Positions 43,260 to 51,423 of a DNA stretch of 64,000 bases are shown here, one piece after another. The translations under genes were made by a program, and so were the position numbers. Source of the stretch: Pedobacter chitinilyticus (GTDB taxonomy: Bacteria > Bacteroidota > Bacteroidia > Sphingobacteriales > Sphingobacteriaceae); assembly GCF_003313385.1 (NCBI RefSeq), contig NZ_QMHN01000004.1:250531-314530 (forward strand), given 5' to 3'. The first letter of the stretch is position 1, and the number at the start of each line of letters is the position of its first letter. The notes beneath the pieces were generated by a model that saw only the letters and a program-made list of their open reading frames with translations, ran no database searches and had not been told where the DNA came from.

Positions 43260-45854
43260 TTAAAAACGGAAGCCCATCCCCACGTAGGTCATGGTGCTTT
43301 CTTTCGAGGTACCTATCACCGCTTGTAGTAACAGAAGGTCGGCAGGGGAGAAGAAGATACCGCCGCCATAGCCGTTGTGCCAAGTGTTGGATTGAACACC
43401 TTTAGACCAAACTCGTCCGATATCGTGGAAACCAATTAAGCCAACTTTGCCAGGGAAAAGATAGGAGTTGAAATCAAGGACTTTTAACCTTAGCTCAAGA
43501 TTGTTGAAAGCCAGTGAAGTACCTGTAAAGCGGCCTCTATAAAAACCTCTTAAGTTCACAGATCCACCCAGTTTAACCATCTGGAAAAATGCGGGATCGC
43601 CTGCATTCGCTGCTAAGCCACTGCGATTGGCAATTACGAAAGTACCATGCCCATCGGGATTAAGGTAAGCGGTAAAATCAGTATGGAAAGTGCCCGAACG
43701 TAAATGGTTTTCGTTCAATTGTTGAAGCCCCCTAAGTGTAGTTTGCCAGTAAAGACCTTTGGTAGGCATTAACGGATTGTTCCTCGTATCGTAAATAGCC
43801 GTGAATTTTAAGCCAGTATACCATTTAGTGCTAAAGACATTTTCGCTAGGAAAGGTACTTTGGTAAAGCCCCAAGAATTTATTGCTGTTATTGGAATAGG
43901 CACTATTATAAAACTGGTTGCTAATGCCGGCACTTAATTCGAAATTACCAAAGCGACGTTTTAAGCTGATATCGGCATCTACCAAATCATATCGGTTACG
44001 GAAAAATGGTATTTTGTCATCCTGATCGTTGTCAAACTCACCATCCTCATCAGGCAAGTAGGCTATAAATTTAGAGTCATTACCGACGCCAAAAAAATTG
44101 CCGACGTTGTTTGGGCCTTGCGAAGAGGCTTTAATGTTGAGGTCGTAATTGCCAATAAGTTTCTTCCAGTCGGCCTCGTAAGCTATGGTGAATGATTTTC
44201 GAGGGATGGAGTAATTAGCAATCAGTTCATGTTTAAAAGCGTAAGGTTCTTTTCTAAATCCGTGCTTCGTATCTCTAAAGCCAAAATTTACGGATACGCC
44301 ATTATCATTGTTGTACTCAGGGAGTACTACTATTTCAAACCTGTCGTAAGCAAAGCTCTTGCGGTTATAACTGTGAACAGCGGTATCGTTTGATAATTTA
44401 AATGCTGCCAGCTTTTTGTCGGGAAGGCTGTTCTTGCCATCCTTGTTGTCGTATATCAACAGCTTATTGGCATTTGCAAAACCGTTGTCAATTTGATAGG
44501 AATCCGAATCTTGTCCACCTATTAGGCGCACCTTAATGCTCGACTTGTGCTGACCTTTTACTTCAAAAGCATTATTGCCGCCATAACCATACAGCCTAAT
44601 TTCTTTGGTCACTTGCGGAATGAATGTGCGTTGGTAAATAATCCCTTCTACATTGCCTTCTTTTTTGGTTTTATAGATGGTCACCGCTATTTCTCCATTT
44701 TCGCGGTAATCCAACACCAGCTTTTCATGCTTGTCGCTGGCAGGAATGTCAATGTAAATCGAAATAAATTGATAGTAGCTTATCGCTTGTTTGGCGAGGT
44801 TGTTTCGTCTTTGGATAAAGGTTTCGGCCAATCGCTTGCCCGAAATTTCATAAACTGCAGGCGGCATCCTTTTCATGGCACGATAGACAAGTGAATCGGG
44901 TAGGTGTTGTTGTACATAAGCAACTTGCTCTTCCCAATCTTGCTGGTTAAGGCCATTTAGAAATGAACGGTCAAAATATCTAGCATTAAAATTCCATCCG
45001 TTGATATCCCTTATTTCATTTTTATAAGGTTGAAATTTAGACTTTAGCCATTGGTGCGATACAATCCAAGGGAAAATACCCGACGTTTGATAATACACTT
45101 GGTCACGGTCTCGGGGAATTGGCGTGTATGTCACTTGTTTGCCTACCTTGTTTTTGTCCCATCTCCATTGGTCCTCATGTCTGTCCCAGTCGCCAAGCAG
45201 CATATCCAATAAACGTGCCCTCAACACCGTTTTTTGGTCTATTAGCTCATCATTATCCTTCTGTAGGTTTTTAATCAGTTTATCGGTGTTGACACTTTTT
45301 TCGCTTTCATCGGGAATGCGTTCTTCGAACAGGAAAACCTGATTGGCAAAATCTTTTCGGTATTCACCAAGTCCTGGGTCATCGGCTACGTAAACCACTT
45401 CAGGGTTCATGTGCGGGATATTGAGCGCATTGGCCAAAGGAGGTACGGTAAGTGCGGCAAATGGGTTAGCTGTGGTTACCTGATCCTGCAATATATCTTT
45501 GGCAATGGTTTCTTTAAGGTTTTCGGGAAGGGCTCTTTCTGGATATTTTTGTAAGGTGCGCAACACATATTGGCGTCCAGCGTTATCCTCTAGTCTTAAG
45601 GAACGCGTTTGCATACCACCGCCCAGCTTTACAATCTTAAGTCCACCTTTTTCCTGCTGAATGTTGAATACTCTTATTTTAACTGGAGCTGCCCAAGTTT
45701 TACGGTAGTTTTCGCCAAAGAAAAAGCGATGGAGCTTACCGACATGGTCATAGGTAGGGGCAACGGTAATTTGTATACTATCGGCCCTGTTTTGTGAGTT
45801 TGCTGAGTTGGAAAAGAGCAAACAGCCGAAAACGATGAGGAGTAATTTTTTCAA
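43260..45854 (-). CDS. Omp85/BamA-type outer membrane barrel with kinase-like N-terminal domain
   Basis: An 864-aa protein with signal peptide (1-20). Residues about 40-290 form a globular domain with a glycine-rich turn (KLGGG, 76-80), a beta-strand GRQYVLRTL (93-101), a catalytic-loop-like LLGDWDRHEDQWRW (219-232) and PIPRDRDQ (245-252). These look like the D-x-D-R-H and metal-Asp elements of atypical (Fam20C/CotH/HipA-like) kinases, although the usual lysine is Arg99. The C-terminal part (about 550-864) is an Omp85 barrel (VKLGGSVNLRGFYRGRF, terminal GMGFRF). No POTRA repeat is obvious. Families of this layout exist in Bacteroidota, often called BamA/TamA; the kinase reading is inference. 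Confidence 0.72.
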   Translation of the reverse strand: MKKLLLIVFGCLLFSNSANSQNRADSIQITVAPTYDHVGKLHRFFFGENYRKTWAAPVKIRVFNIQQEKGGLKIVKLGGGMQTRSLRLEDNAGRQYVLRTLQKYPERALPENLKETIAKDILQDQVTTANPFAALTVPPLANALNIPHMNPEVVYVADDPGLGEYRKDFANQVFLFEERIPDESEKSVNTDKLIKNLQKDNDELIDQKTVLRARLLDMLLGDWDRHEDQWRWDKNKVGKQVTYTPIPRDRDQVYYQTSGIFPWIVSHQWLKSKFQPYKNEIRDINGWNFNARYFDRSFLNGLNQQDWEEQVAYVQQHLPDSLVYRAMKRMPPAVYEISGKRLAETFIQRRNNLAKQAISYYQFISIYIDIPASDKHEKLVLDYRENGEIAVTIYKTKKEGNVEGIIYQRTFIPQVTKEIRLYGYGGNNAFEVKGQHKSSIKVRLIGGQDSDSYQIDNGFANANKLLIYDNKDGKNSLPDKKLAAFKLSNDTAVHSYNRKSFAYDRFEIVVLPEYNNDNGVSVNFGFRDTKHGFRKEPYAFKHELIANYSIPRKSFTIAYEADWKKLIGNYDLNIKASSQGPNNVGNFFGVGNDSKFIAYLPDEDGEFDNDQDDKIPFFRNRYDLVDADISLKRRFGNFELSAGISNQFYNSAYSNNSNKFLGLYQSTFPSENVFSTKWYTGLKFTAIYDTRNNPLMPTKGLYWQTTLRGLQQLNENHLRSGTFHTDFTAYLNPDGHGTFVIANRSGLAANAGDPAFFQMVKLGGSVNLRGFYRGRFTGTSLAFNNLELRLKVLDFNSYLFPGKVGLIGFHDIGRVWSKGVQSNTWHNGYGGGIFFSPADLLLLQAVIGTSKESTMTYVGMGFRF

Positions 45855-45954
45855 GAAAATAAAATGACTTTCTCAAATATAGAAAATAAATGCTGGGTAG
45901 CAATTTGAGCAAGTGTAGATTGTGGGAGAGGTTTAGTTGAATAAAACGTGTTGT

Positions 45955-45988
45955 ACAAAAAAACTCCTTGGCAGTTAACCAAGGAGCT
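45955..45988 (-). terminator. Terminator after secG
   Basis: CTCCTTGG / CCAAGGAG stem (45964-45971 and 45979-45986) with a 7-nt loop. On the minus strand it continues into TTTTTTT. It closes the miaB-to-secG cluster 28 bp after the secG stop. Confidence 0.85.
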
Positions 45989-46015
45989 TACATTTATATT
46001 TCGTTTTGTAGAAAT

Positions 46016-46378
46016 CTATTTTTTGGTAGTGTCAGCAGTTTTAGGTGCTGTTGCTGCAGGAGCTTGTTTAGTAGTTGGTAAGCCGCCACCAATTGGAGAA
46101 GGCGTTGCTGCTTTATTGATATGCTCATCAATTTTTGAACCAGTACCAGTAGTTGAACCTGATTTGCTCATTGCGGTAATCGCTAAAGAGAAAACCACGA
46201 TTAAAGCTAATAAAACCCAAGTTCCTTTTTCTAGTACATCGCCAGTACGTTGTACACCAAACATATTGCTGCTAGCGCCACCAGTAGCTAAACCGCCACC
46301 TTTAGGGTTTTGTATCAATACAAATAGACCTAGTGCTACGCATACAATTACCAATAAAACAATAAATAAGATTAACAT
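46016..46378 (-). CDS. secG: Protein translocase subunit SecG
   Basis: A 120-aa inner-membrane protein with two TM helices (about 1-20 and 55-75). The cytoplasmic loop carries the family signature VLIQNPKGGGLATGG. It stabilises SecYE-dependent export. The C-terminal tail is extended with Pro/Thr/Ala/Lys-rich sequence, common in Bacteroidota. It lies 14 bp after the upstream 496-aa gene and is the last gene of the cluster. Confidence 0.93.
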   Translation of the reverse strand: MLILFIVLLVIVCVALGLFVLIQNPKGGGLATGGASSNMFGVQRTGDVLEKGTWVLLALIVVFSLAITAMSKSGSTTGTGSKIDEHINKAATPSPIGGGLPTTKQAPAATAPKTADTTKK

Positions 46379-46392
46379 ATCGTATAATAATT

Positions 46393-47883
46393 TTAAATTT
46401 TCTTTTCCAAAGACTGTATAAGGTCGGCAAAGTAACGGCTTTTTTCTGGAAATTTCAAACTTAATTTTTGATAAGTATCTATCGCCTTGTGATAAAGCAT
46501 TTGCTCGATATAGATTTGTGCTAAAGTTTCAGATACCATGTCGTAATTGTCCTCGGCACTTCGTTTAGCTTTGTTCTCGTTGTTGATTTGATGTGGCTTT
46601 AGCGCCTTTATTTGTGGGTCGTTTTTAATGAACGAATCAATAATTTTACTTTCTTTCCTTGGGCTTTCGGTTGTTGGAACTGGTACATCCTGCCCAGGTT
46701 CAAAAGGAGCCTGTATGTGAAAGATATTCTCTATGTATTGTTGCTGCAAATCTGGCGTTGGTGAATTTGCTTTCGCAGGAGAAGCAAAAGGCCTAAAAAT
46801 CTGCTCGTGGTCTTTACGCGTTTTTGCCAACCACCATAAAAAGGTGAATGGAAGTTTATCATCATCATATTTGCTAATGATATTTTCTTTGGCAGAAACT
46901 TCTTCTGCAATGCTTTCTGGTTGCGGCGGCGCTGGAAGTTCTTCTACTTCTTCAATCTCTTCTTCTTCCTCTGGGGCAGCTTCGGTTTCAAAACTAGGAT
47001 CAAAAGCAAAGAAGTTAGCCTTGGTTAAGCTTTCATCATTTTGTTCCTCAGCTTTATCTGCAACATTGTCAACTTGTGGTTCAACAATAAGCTCCTCTTC
47101 AATAATTTCTATTTCCTCGGCTTCTTCAGTTCTATTTTCTTCAAGGGCTGTCTCTTCAACGCTCTTTTCTTCAGTTTCAGCTTTTGATAAATGTTCATCA
47201 GTAAGCGTCACTTCGCCAATCTCCTCAAAAATTTCTTGGTCATCAGCTTCTTTCACTTCAACTTCTGGAGAAATGGCCTCATCATTTACTTCCAGTGTAG
47301 GTTCACAAACCTTAATGACCTCATTGGGTAATGGTTCCAGATTTTCAATCTCTGGGACCACAAAATCTTGAGGAATGGTTTTGGTTTCTTGAACAGCGGT
47401 CGGTTCAACAGCTTCAACACCTTCTGATTTTTCGGCCTCTTTGATTGGTTCCTTTAAAATCACTTCGTGAGGCAAAGGCTCCAAATTTTCAATTTCGGGC
47501 GCATCGGCAATGGAAGCTGGTGGTGTTGCCTCTGTAGGAATTGTTGTTGGTACTTCTTCAGTATTTTTAGCAGCAATTGCTATTTGCTGTTGATTGTTCC
47601 AAACGGGATTGTTCACCACCGCTATTTCTTCAACTGCTTGTAGATGTGGCTGATGTAATACACGATGTAAAATACTTCCGTTGGTGTATAAAGCTGCTTT
47701 GGTAAGTGTACTTTGCTGTTCGGTATTTCCGTTGCCAGCTTTGGCTAACAGTAGGTATAATGGCTGAAAATAGGGATAATCTTCAACAAGATTTTGCAAA
47801 AATGGAATATCTTCTTGTGTGACCAAAGCTGGCCTAGCAAGTAGTTTTTCCAATTGTTGCGTTTTCTCTATATTCAACTCCAT
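46393..47883 (-). CDS. Acidic TPR-like protein of the lptE-secG cluster
   Basis: A 496-aa protein without signal peptide. Conserved-looking N-terminus (1-82, with NLVEDYPYFQPLYLLLAKAG) is followed by a long low-complexity acidic stretch (about 110-340, Glu-rich, with a 12-residue unit PEIENLEPLP repeated at about 129-138 and 177-186). The C-terminal domain resembles TPR units (ETLAQIYIEQMLYHKAIDTY, then KLSLKFPEKSRYFADLI). The location between lptE and secG suggests envelope biogenesis or export, but I cannot assign a function. Confidence 0.72.
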   Translation of the reverse strand: MELNIEKTQQLEKLLARPALVTQEDIPFLQNLVEDYPYFQPLYLLLAKAGNGNTEQQSTLTKAALYTNGSILHRVLHQPHLQAVEEIAVVNNPVWNNQQQIAIAAKNTEEVPTTIPTEATPPASIADAPEIENLEPLPHEVILKEPIKEAEKSEGVEAVEPTAVQETKTIPQDFVVPEIENLEPLPNEVIKVCEPTLEVNDEAISPEVEVKEADDQEIFEEIGEVTLTDEHLSKAETEEKSVEETALEENRTEEAEEIEIIEEELIVEPQVDNVADKAEEQNDESLTKANFFAFDPSFETEAAPEEEEEIEEVEELPAPPQPESIAEEVSAKENIISKYDDDKLPFTFLWWLAKTRKDHEQIFRPFASPAKANSPTPDLQQQYIENIFHIQAPFEPGQDVPVPTTESPRKESKIIDSFIKNDPQIKALKPHQINNENKAKRSAEDNYDMVSETLAQIYIEQMLYHKAIDTYQKLSLKFPEKSRYFADLIQSLEKKI

Positions 47884-47916
47884 TGCGCTAAGTTAACAAA
47901 TGAAAATACATTTTAT

Positions 47917-48423
47917 TTACCATTGCGCAAAAGCGCGGTTAAAAATGTTCTCTGTAAGTTGTGTGGTTACCTTTTTGATTAAAGCTGGTTGCTGAGTTTG
48001 TAGGTTTTGGTTAGCTGGAAATTCAGTGAAGGCACTAAATGTTTCGTTGAAGCTTGTTTTTACCTTTCCAGTGTCTAGGTTGTTGGTGTATTTTACTTCT
48101 ACGGTAATGGTTAAGCGGGTAGCGCCAGCAGTGGGTTGCCTGTTATCGGTAAAAGCTACTGGTCTAAGGTCATATCCCGTAATTCTGCCTTCTATAATGG
48201 CATCGGCATCGTTTTGCGTAATGCTTAACCTACTTTGGGTACGTATGCGTTCTTTTAAATCTTCAGTAAAAGACTGCGCAAGTGTAGGAATTACCAATGG
48301 GGCGTTGTTTTCAAAAAACCTTACATTAAGGGTTTTCATTGCAGGAGGAATAGAAGCCCCGTTAAATTTATAGCTGCAACCTGCTACAACCACAACCGCT
48401 AGAAAAAACAATATTCTTTTCAT
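47917..48423 (-). CDS. lptE: LptE-family LPS assembly lipoprotein
   Basis: A 168-aa lipoprotein (lipobox VVAGC, Cys16) of the Bacteroidota LptE family. The start CSYKFNGASIPPAMKTLNVR and the segments TLAQSFTEDLKERIR and ADAIIEGRITGYDL are characteristic. It plugs and chaperones LptD in the outer membrane for lipopolysaccharide insertion. It follows the sigma54 activator gene after a 10-bp gap. Confidence 0.87.
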   Translation of the reverse strand: MKRILFFLAVVVVAGCSYKFNGASIPPAMKTLNVRFFENNAPLVIPTLAQSFTEDLKERIRTQSRLSITQNDADAIIEGRITGYDLRPVAFTDNRQPTAGATRLTITVEVKYTNNLDTGKVKTSFNETFSAFTEFPANQNLQTQQPALIKKVTTQLTENIFNRAFAQW

Positions 48424-48433
48424 CAGTATTGTA

Positions 48434-49669
48434 TTAAAGATTTAACTCTTTTATTTTTCTGTAAAGCGTACGTTCAGAAATGCCCAGCTCCTGCGCTGCA
48501 AATTTACGCTTCCCTTTGTGTTTCTTCAACGCTTTTTTAATCAAATCCGATTCTTTATCTACCAATGATAGCGATTCTTCCACCTCTTCTGCATCATGGG
48601 CAAAATTAAAATCATTAGGCATATTTTGAGAGGGGTGCTTAATGGTTAACGTCGGTTCAGAAGAATGATTGTTCAAATCAACATCTTGATAAAGTTGGTT
48701 AATGTACTGCGGATTGTCGGCAATCACGTGGGCCATATTTCCACCACCATTTTGGATGATTTCTGCCACTAGTTTTTTCAGTTCAACCATGTCCTTTTTC
48801 ATGTCGAACAGCACTTTGTACAGGATGTCACGTTCAGAAAAGTCCTCTTTGCTGTTGCTGCTTACCGCCATTGGTAGGTTGTTGTTCTGCTCGTTAGGGA
48901 TATAGTTTAACAAAGCAGTAGCAGTTACATTGCGATCTTTTTCAAGCACACAAACCTGCTCCGCAATATTTTTTAATTGCCTCACATTTCCTGGCCAACT
49001 ATAATTGCTCAGTATTTGGACAGATTCATTATCTAGCTGTATTCCTGGTGTACGGTATTTATTGCTGAAATCTGAAACAAACTTTCTGAAAAGCAGGTAA
49101 ATATCATCTTTACGTTCCCTTAATGGCGGAATTCGCAAAGGCACAGTGTTTAAACGATAGTACAAATCTTCGCGAAATTTACCTTTACGCACACTTTCAT
49201 AAACATCAACGTTGGTGGCCGCAATAATCCTTACATCCGTTTTTTGTACTTTCGATGAACCTACACGCAGGTACTCACCACTCTCGAGAATACGAAGTAA
49301 GCGGGCCTGCGTACCGAGAGGTAGTTCGGCAACTTCATCTAAAAAAATGGTACCACCATTAGCCACTTCAAAATAACCTTTACGGGCTTCATGGGCACCT
49401 GTAAAAGATCCTTTTTCGTGACCGAATAATTCCGAATCAATGGTTCCTTCTGGAATAGCACCGCAGTTCACGGCAATAAAACTTCCGTGCTTACGGGTAC
49501 TCAATTGATGGATAATATGTGAAAAAACTTCTTTACCACTTCCACTTTCACCAGTAATAAGTACCGACATGTCCGTAGGAGCAACCTGACTAGCTGTATC
49601 TATCGCTCGGTTCAACAAAGGCGAATTGCCAATGATGCCGAAACGTTGTTTGATGCTTTGTGTATCCAT
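48434..49669 (-). CDS. Sigma54-dependent transcriptional activator without receiver domain
   Basis: A 411-aa bacterial enhancer-binding protein. The AAA+ domain begins immediately (Walker A GESGSGKE at 40-47, sigma54-contact loop GSFTGA at 87-92, Walker B FLDEVAEL at 109-116, R-finger region DLYYRLN). A linker and a Fis-type helix-turn-helix at the C-terminus follow (FAAQELGISERTLYRKI). The loop has Ser instead of the usual first Ala (GAFTGA), seen in functional homologues. With no N-terminal sensor it may be constitutively active or controlled by level. Its position inside the miaB-lptE-secG cluster is a recurring arrangement in Bacteroidota. Confidence 0.9.
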   Translation of the reverse strand: MDTQSIKQRFGIIGNSPLLNRAIDTASQVAPTDMSVLITGESGSGKEVFSHIIHQLSTRKHGSFIAVNCGAIPEGTIDSELFGHEKGSFTGAHEARKGYFEVANGGTIFLDEVAELPLGTQARLLRILESGEYLRVGSSKVQKTDVRIIAATNVDVYESVRKGKFREDLYYRLNTVPLRIPPLRERKDDIYLLFRKFVSDFSNKYRTPGIQLDNESVQILSNYSWPGNVRQLKNIAEQVCVLEKDRNVTATALLNYIPNEQNNNLPMAVSSNSKEDFSERDILYKVLFDMKKDMVELKKLVAEIIQNGGGNMAHVIADNPQYINQLYQDVDLNNHSSEPTLTIKHPSQNMPNDFNFAHDAEEVEESLSLVDKESDLIKKALKKHKGKRKFAAQELGISERTLYRKIKELNL

Positions 49670-49687
49670 TTTATCTTATTGGTGTTG

Positions 49688-49729
49688 CGAGTTATACGTT
49701 ACGGGTTGTGAGCCCAGTCACGTAACTCG
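49688..49729. repeat. Imperfect palindrome between miaB and the sigma54 activator
   Basis: CGAGTTA (49688-49694) and TAACTCG (49723-49729) bound a 28-nt segment. Further CGTAACTCG-like copies continue to 49748, just before the miaB stop. Low-complexity GTAACTCG repeats of this sort are typical of intergenic noise in this genome. Confidence 0.45.
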
Positions 49730-49746
49730 AAACCTGTAACTCGTAA

Positions 49747-51285
49747 CTAATTTACCACTCGTCCAATTAAAGTGGCGGTAGTGCAGCGTTCCACTAACAC
49801 ATTTGCATAATCGCCAGGTTTTACCGAATCTGTTACAGGGAAAACCACCATCACGTTCTCGTCAGTGCGGCCTCTGTATTCCTTGTCAGATTTTTTAGAA
49901 AAACCCTCGATAAGTACTTTAACGGATTTACCCACAAAATTTTTAATGTAACTGTATGAACCTTCGTGCTGTTTTTGGATGATTTCATTCAAACGTCTCA
50001 TCTTTACTTCTTCAGGAATGTCATCTTCATATTTACGTGCAGCTAATGTTCCTGGGCGTTCCGAATAAGCAAATTGGTAGGCAAAACTGTAAACCACGTA
50101 ATCCATCATGCTTAAAGTATCCTGATGCTCTTCTTCTGTCTCTGTGCAAAAACCAGTAATAATATCTGTTGATATGGCACAACCTGGAATAATACGTTTA
50201 ATGGCATCCACCCGGTTCATATACCACTCACGGTCGTAAGTACGGTTCATGAGTTTTAAAATTCGGCTGTTGCCGCTTTGTACGGGTAAGTGAATATAGT
50301 TACAAATATTATCGTACTTAGCAATGGTGTACAATACCTCATCGGTAATATCCTTAGGATGCGAGGTAGAGAAACGAACCCTTAGTTCAGGGCTTATTTC
50401 GGCAACCATCGCCATTAATTGCGCAAAATTTACACTGCCTTCCAGCGCTGCATGACTATGGTCGCCACGTTTTTCAGGCAAGTCGGTTTTGTTCACTAAA
50501 GCTTCCAATAACGCATCACCCGTTAAGGTGTTCATGTCATCTTGCAAGTCATCAGCTTTACTTTTTACTTCCTGTCCGTCTTTCCAGTGGTACGAATCTA
50601 CGTTTTGACCCAGTAAAGTCACCTCGCGATAACCTTGTTCAAAAAGATGAATCGCTTCATTCACAATCGTTTTGGGATCTCTGCTACGTTCACGACCACG
50701 AGTGAAAGGCACTACACAGAAAGAGCACATGTTATCACAACCACGAGTGATGGAAATAAAAGCACTAATTCCGTTGCCCGTTAAACGAACAGGACTAATG
50801 TCTGCATAAGTTTCCTCACGAGATAAAATCACGTTTACCGCCTTACGGCCATCTTCCACTTCGCCAATCAGCTTTGGTAAATCACGATAAGCATCAGGGC
50901 CAACCACTACGTCTACCAACTTCTCTTCTTCCAAAAACTTAGATTTTAAACGTTCGGCCATACAGCCTAAAACGCCTACTACTAATTTTGGATTTTTGCG
51001 TTTCTCCACGCCAAACTGTGATAGCCTGTTGCGAACACGTTGCTCCGCATTTTCTCTGATCGAACAGGTATTAATGAAGATTACATCTGCATTATGATAG
51101 TCGGAAGTAGTTTCAAAGCCAGTTTCGGAAAGAATGGAAGCTACAATTTCACTATCTGCAAAATTCATTTGACAACCATAGCTTTCTATGTAAAGCTTTT
51201 TTCCGTCACCTTTTTTATCTAATACCAACGCTTCTCCTTGGCGAGATTCATCATGTGTTTTATCTTGAAGCTTGAAATCAATCAT
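49747..51285 (-). CDS. miaB: tRNA-2-methylthio-N6-dimethylallyladenosine synthase
   Basis: Radical SAM methylthiotransferase that adds the 2-methylthio group to i6A37 of tRNAs. It has the N-terminal UPF0004 domain (YGCQMN with Cys38, [19 protein letters not shown]), the radical SAM motif [19 protein letters not shown], and the C-terminal TRAM domain. Start set at 51285 ([10 protein letters not shown]); a further in-frame ATG at 51312 would add 9 residues without support. Odd point: after the NVDSYHW segment there is a long polar insertion before [11 protein letters not shown], longer than in E. coli MiaB. First gene of the miaB-to-secG cluster. Confidence 0.95.
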   Translation of the reverse strand: MIDFKLQDKTHDESRQGEALVLDKKGDGKKLYIESYGCQMNFADSEIVASILSETGFETTSDYHNADVIFINTCSIRENAEQRVRNRLSQFGVEKRKNPKLVVGVLGCMAERLKSKFLEEEKLVDVVVGPDAYRDLPKLIGEVEDGRKAVNVILSREETYADISPVRLTGNGISAFISITRGCDNMCSFCVVPFTRGRERSRDPKTIVNEAIHLFEQGYREVTLLGQNVDSYHWKDGQEVKSKADDLQDDMNTLTGDALLEALVNKTDLPEKRGDHSHAALEGSVNFAQLMAMVAEISPELRVRFSTSHPKDITDEVLYTIAKYDNICNYIHLPVQSGNSRILKLMNRTYDREWYMNRVDAIKRIIPGCAISTDIITGFCTETEEEHQDTLSMMDYVVYSFAYQFAYSERPGTLAARKYEDDIPEEVKMRRLNEIIQKQHEGSYSYIKNFVGKSVKVLIEGFSKKSDKEYRGRTDENVMVVFPVTDSVKPGDYANVLVERCTTATLIGRVVN

Positions 51286-51335
51286 TAACAAAATTGTTTT
51301 AATGGGCTCCAAAAATACAAAAATTTAATCATAAA

Positions 51336-51349
51336 TGACAGAATGGCAG
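51336..51349. promoter_or_regulatory. TGACAG-AA-TGGCAG element upstream of miaB
   Basis: TGACAGAATGGCAG begins 51 bp upstream of the miaB start and matches 11 of 14 bases of the TGTCAGAGTGACAG element upstream of groES (42035-42048). Shared control is possible but unproven. Confidence 0.25.
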
Positions 51350-51423
51350 TAATTTTACAATCTCTTTATCATCACAAACAATAAGGCCCTGATTTTGTCT
51401 TTAGAGGAACTAATAAAATTTTA

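Noticed and set aside
46733..47371. 212-codon antisense frame with long Ser runs
   Set aside because: It is the mirror of the Glu-rich region of the 496-aa gene (GAA/GAG codons read as TTC/CTC and shifted to Ser); no independent support.
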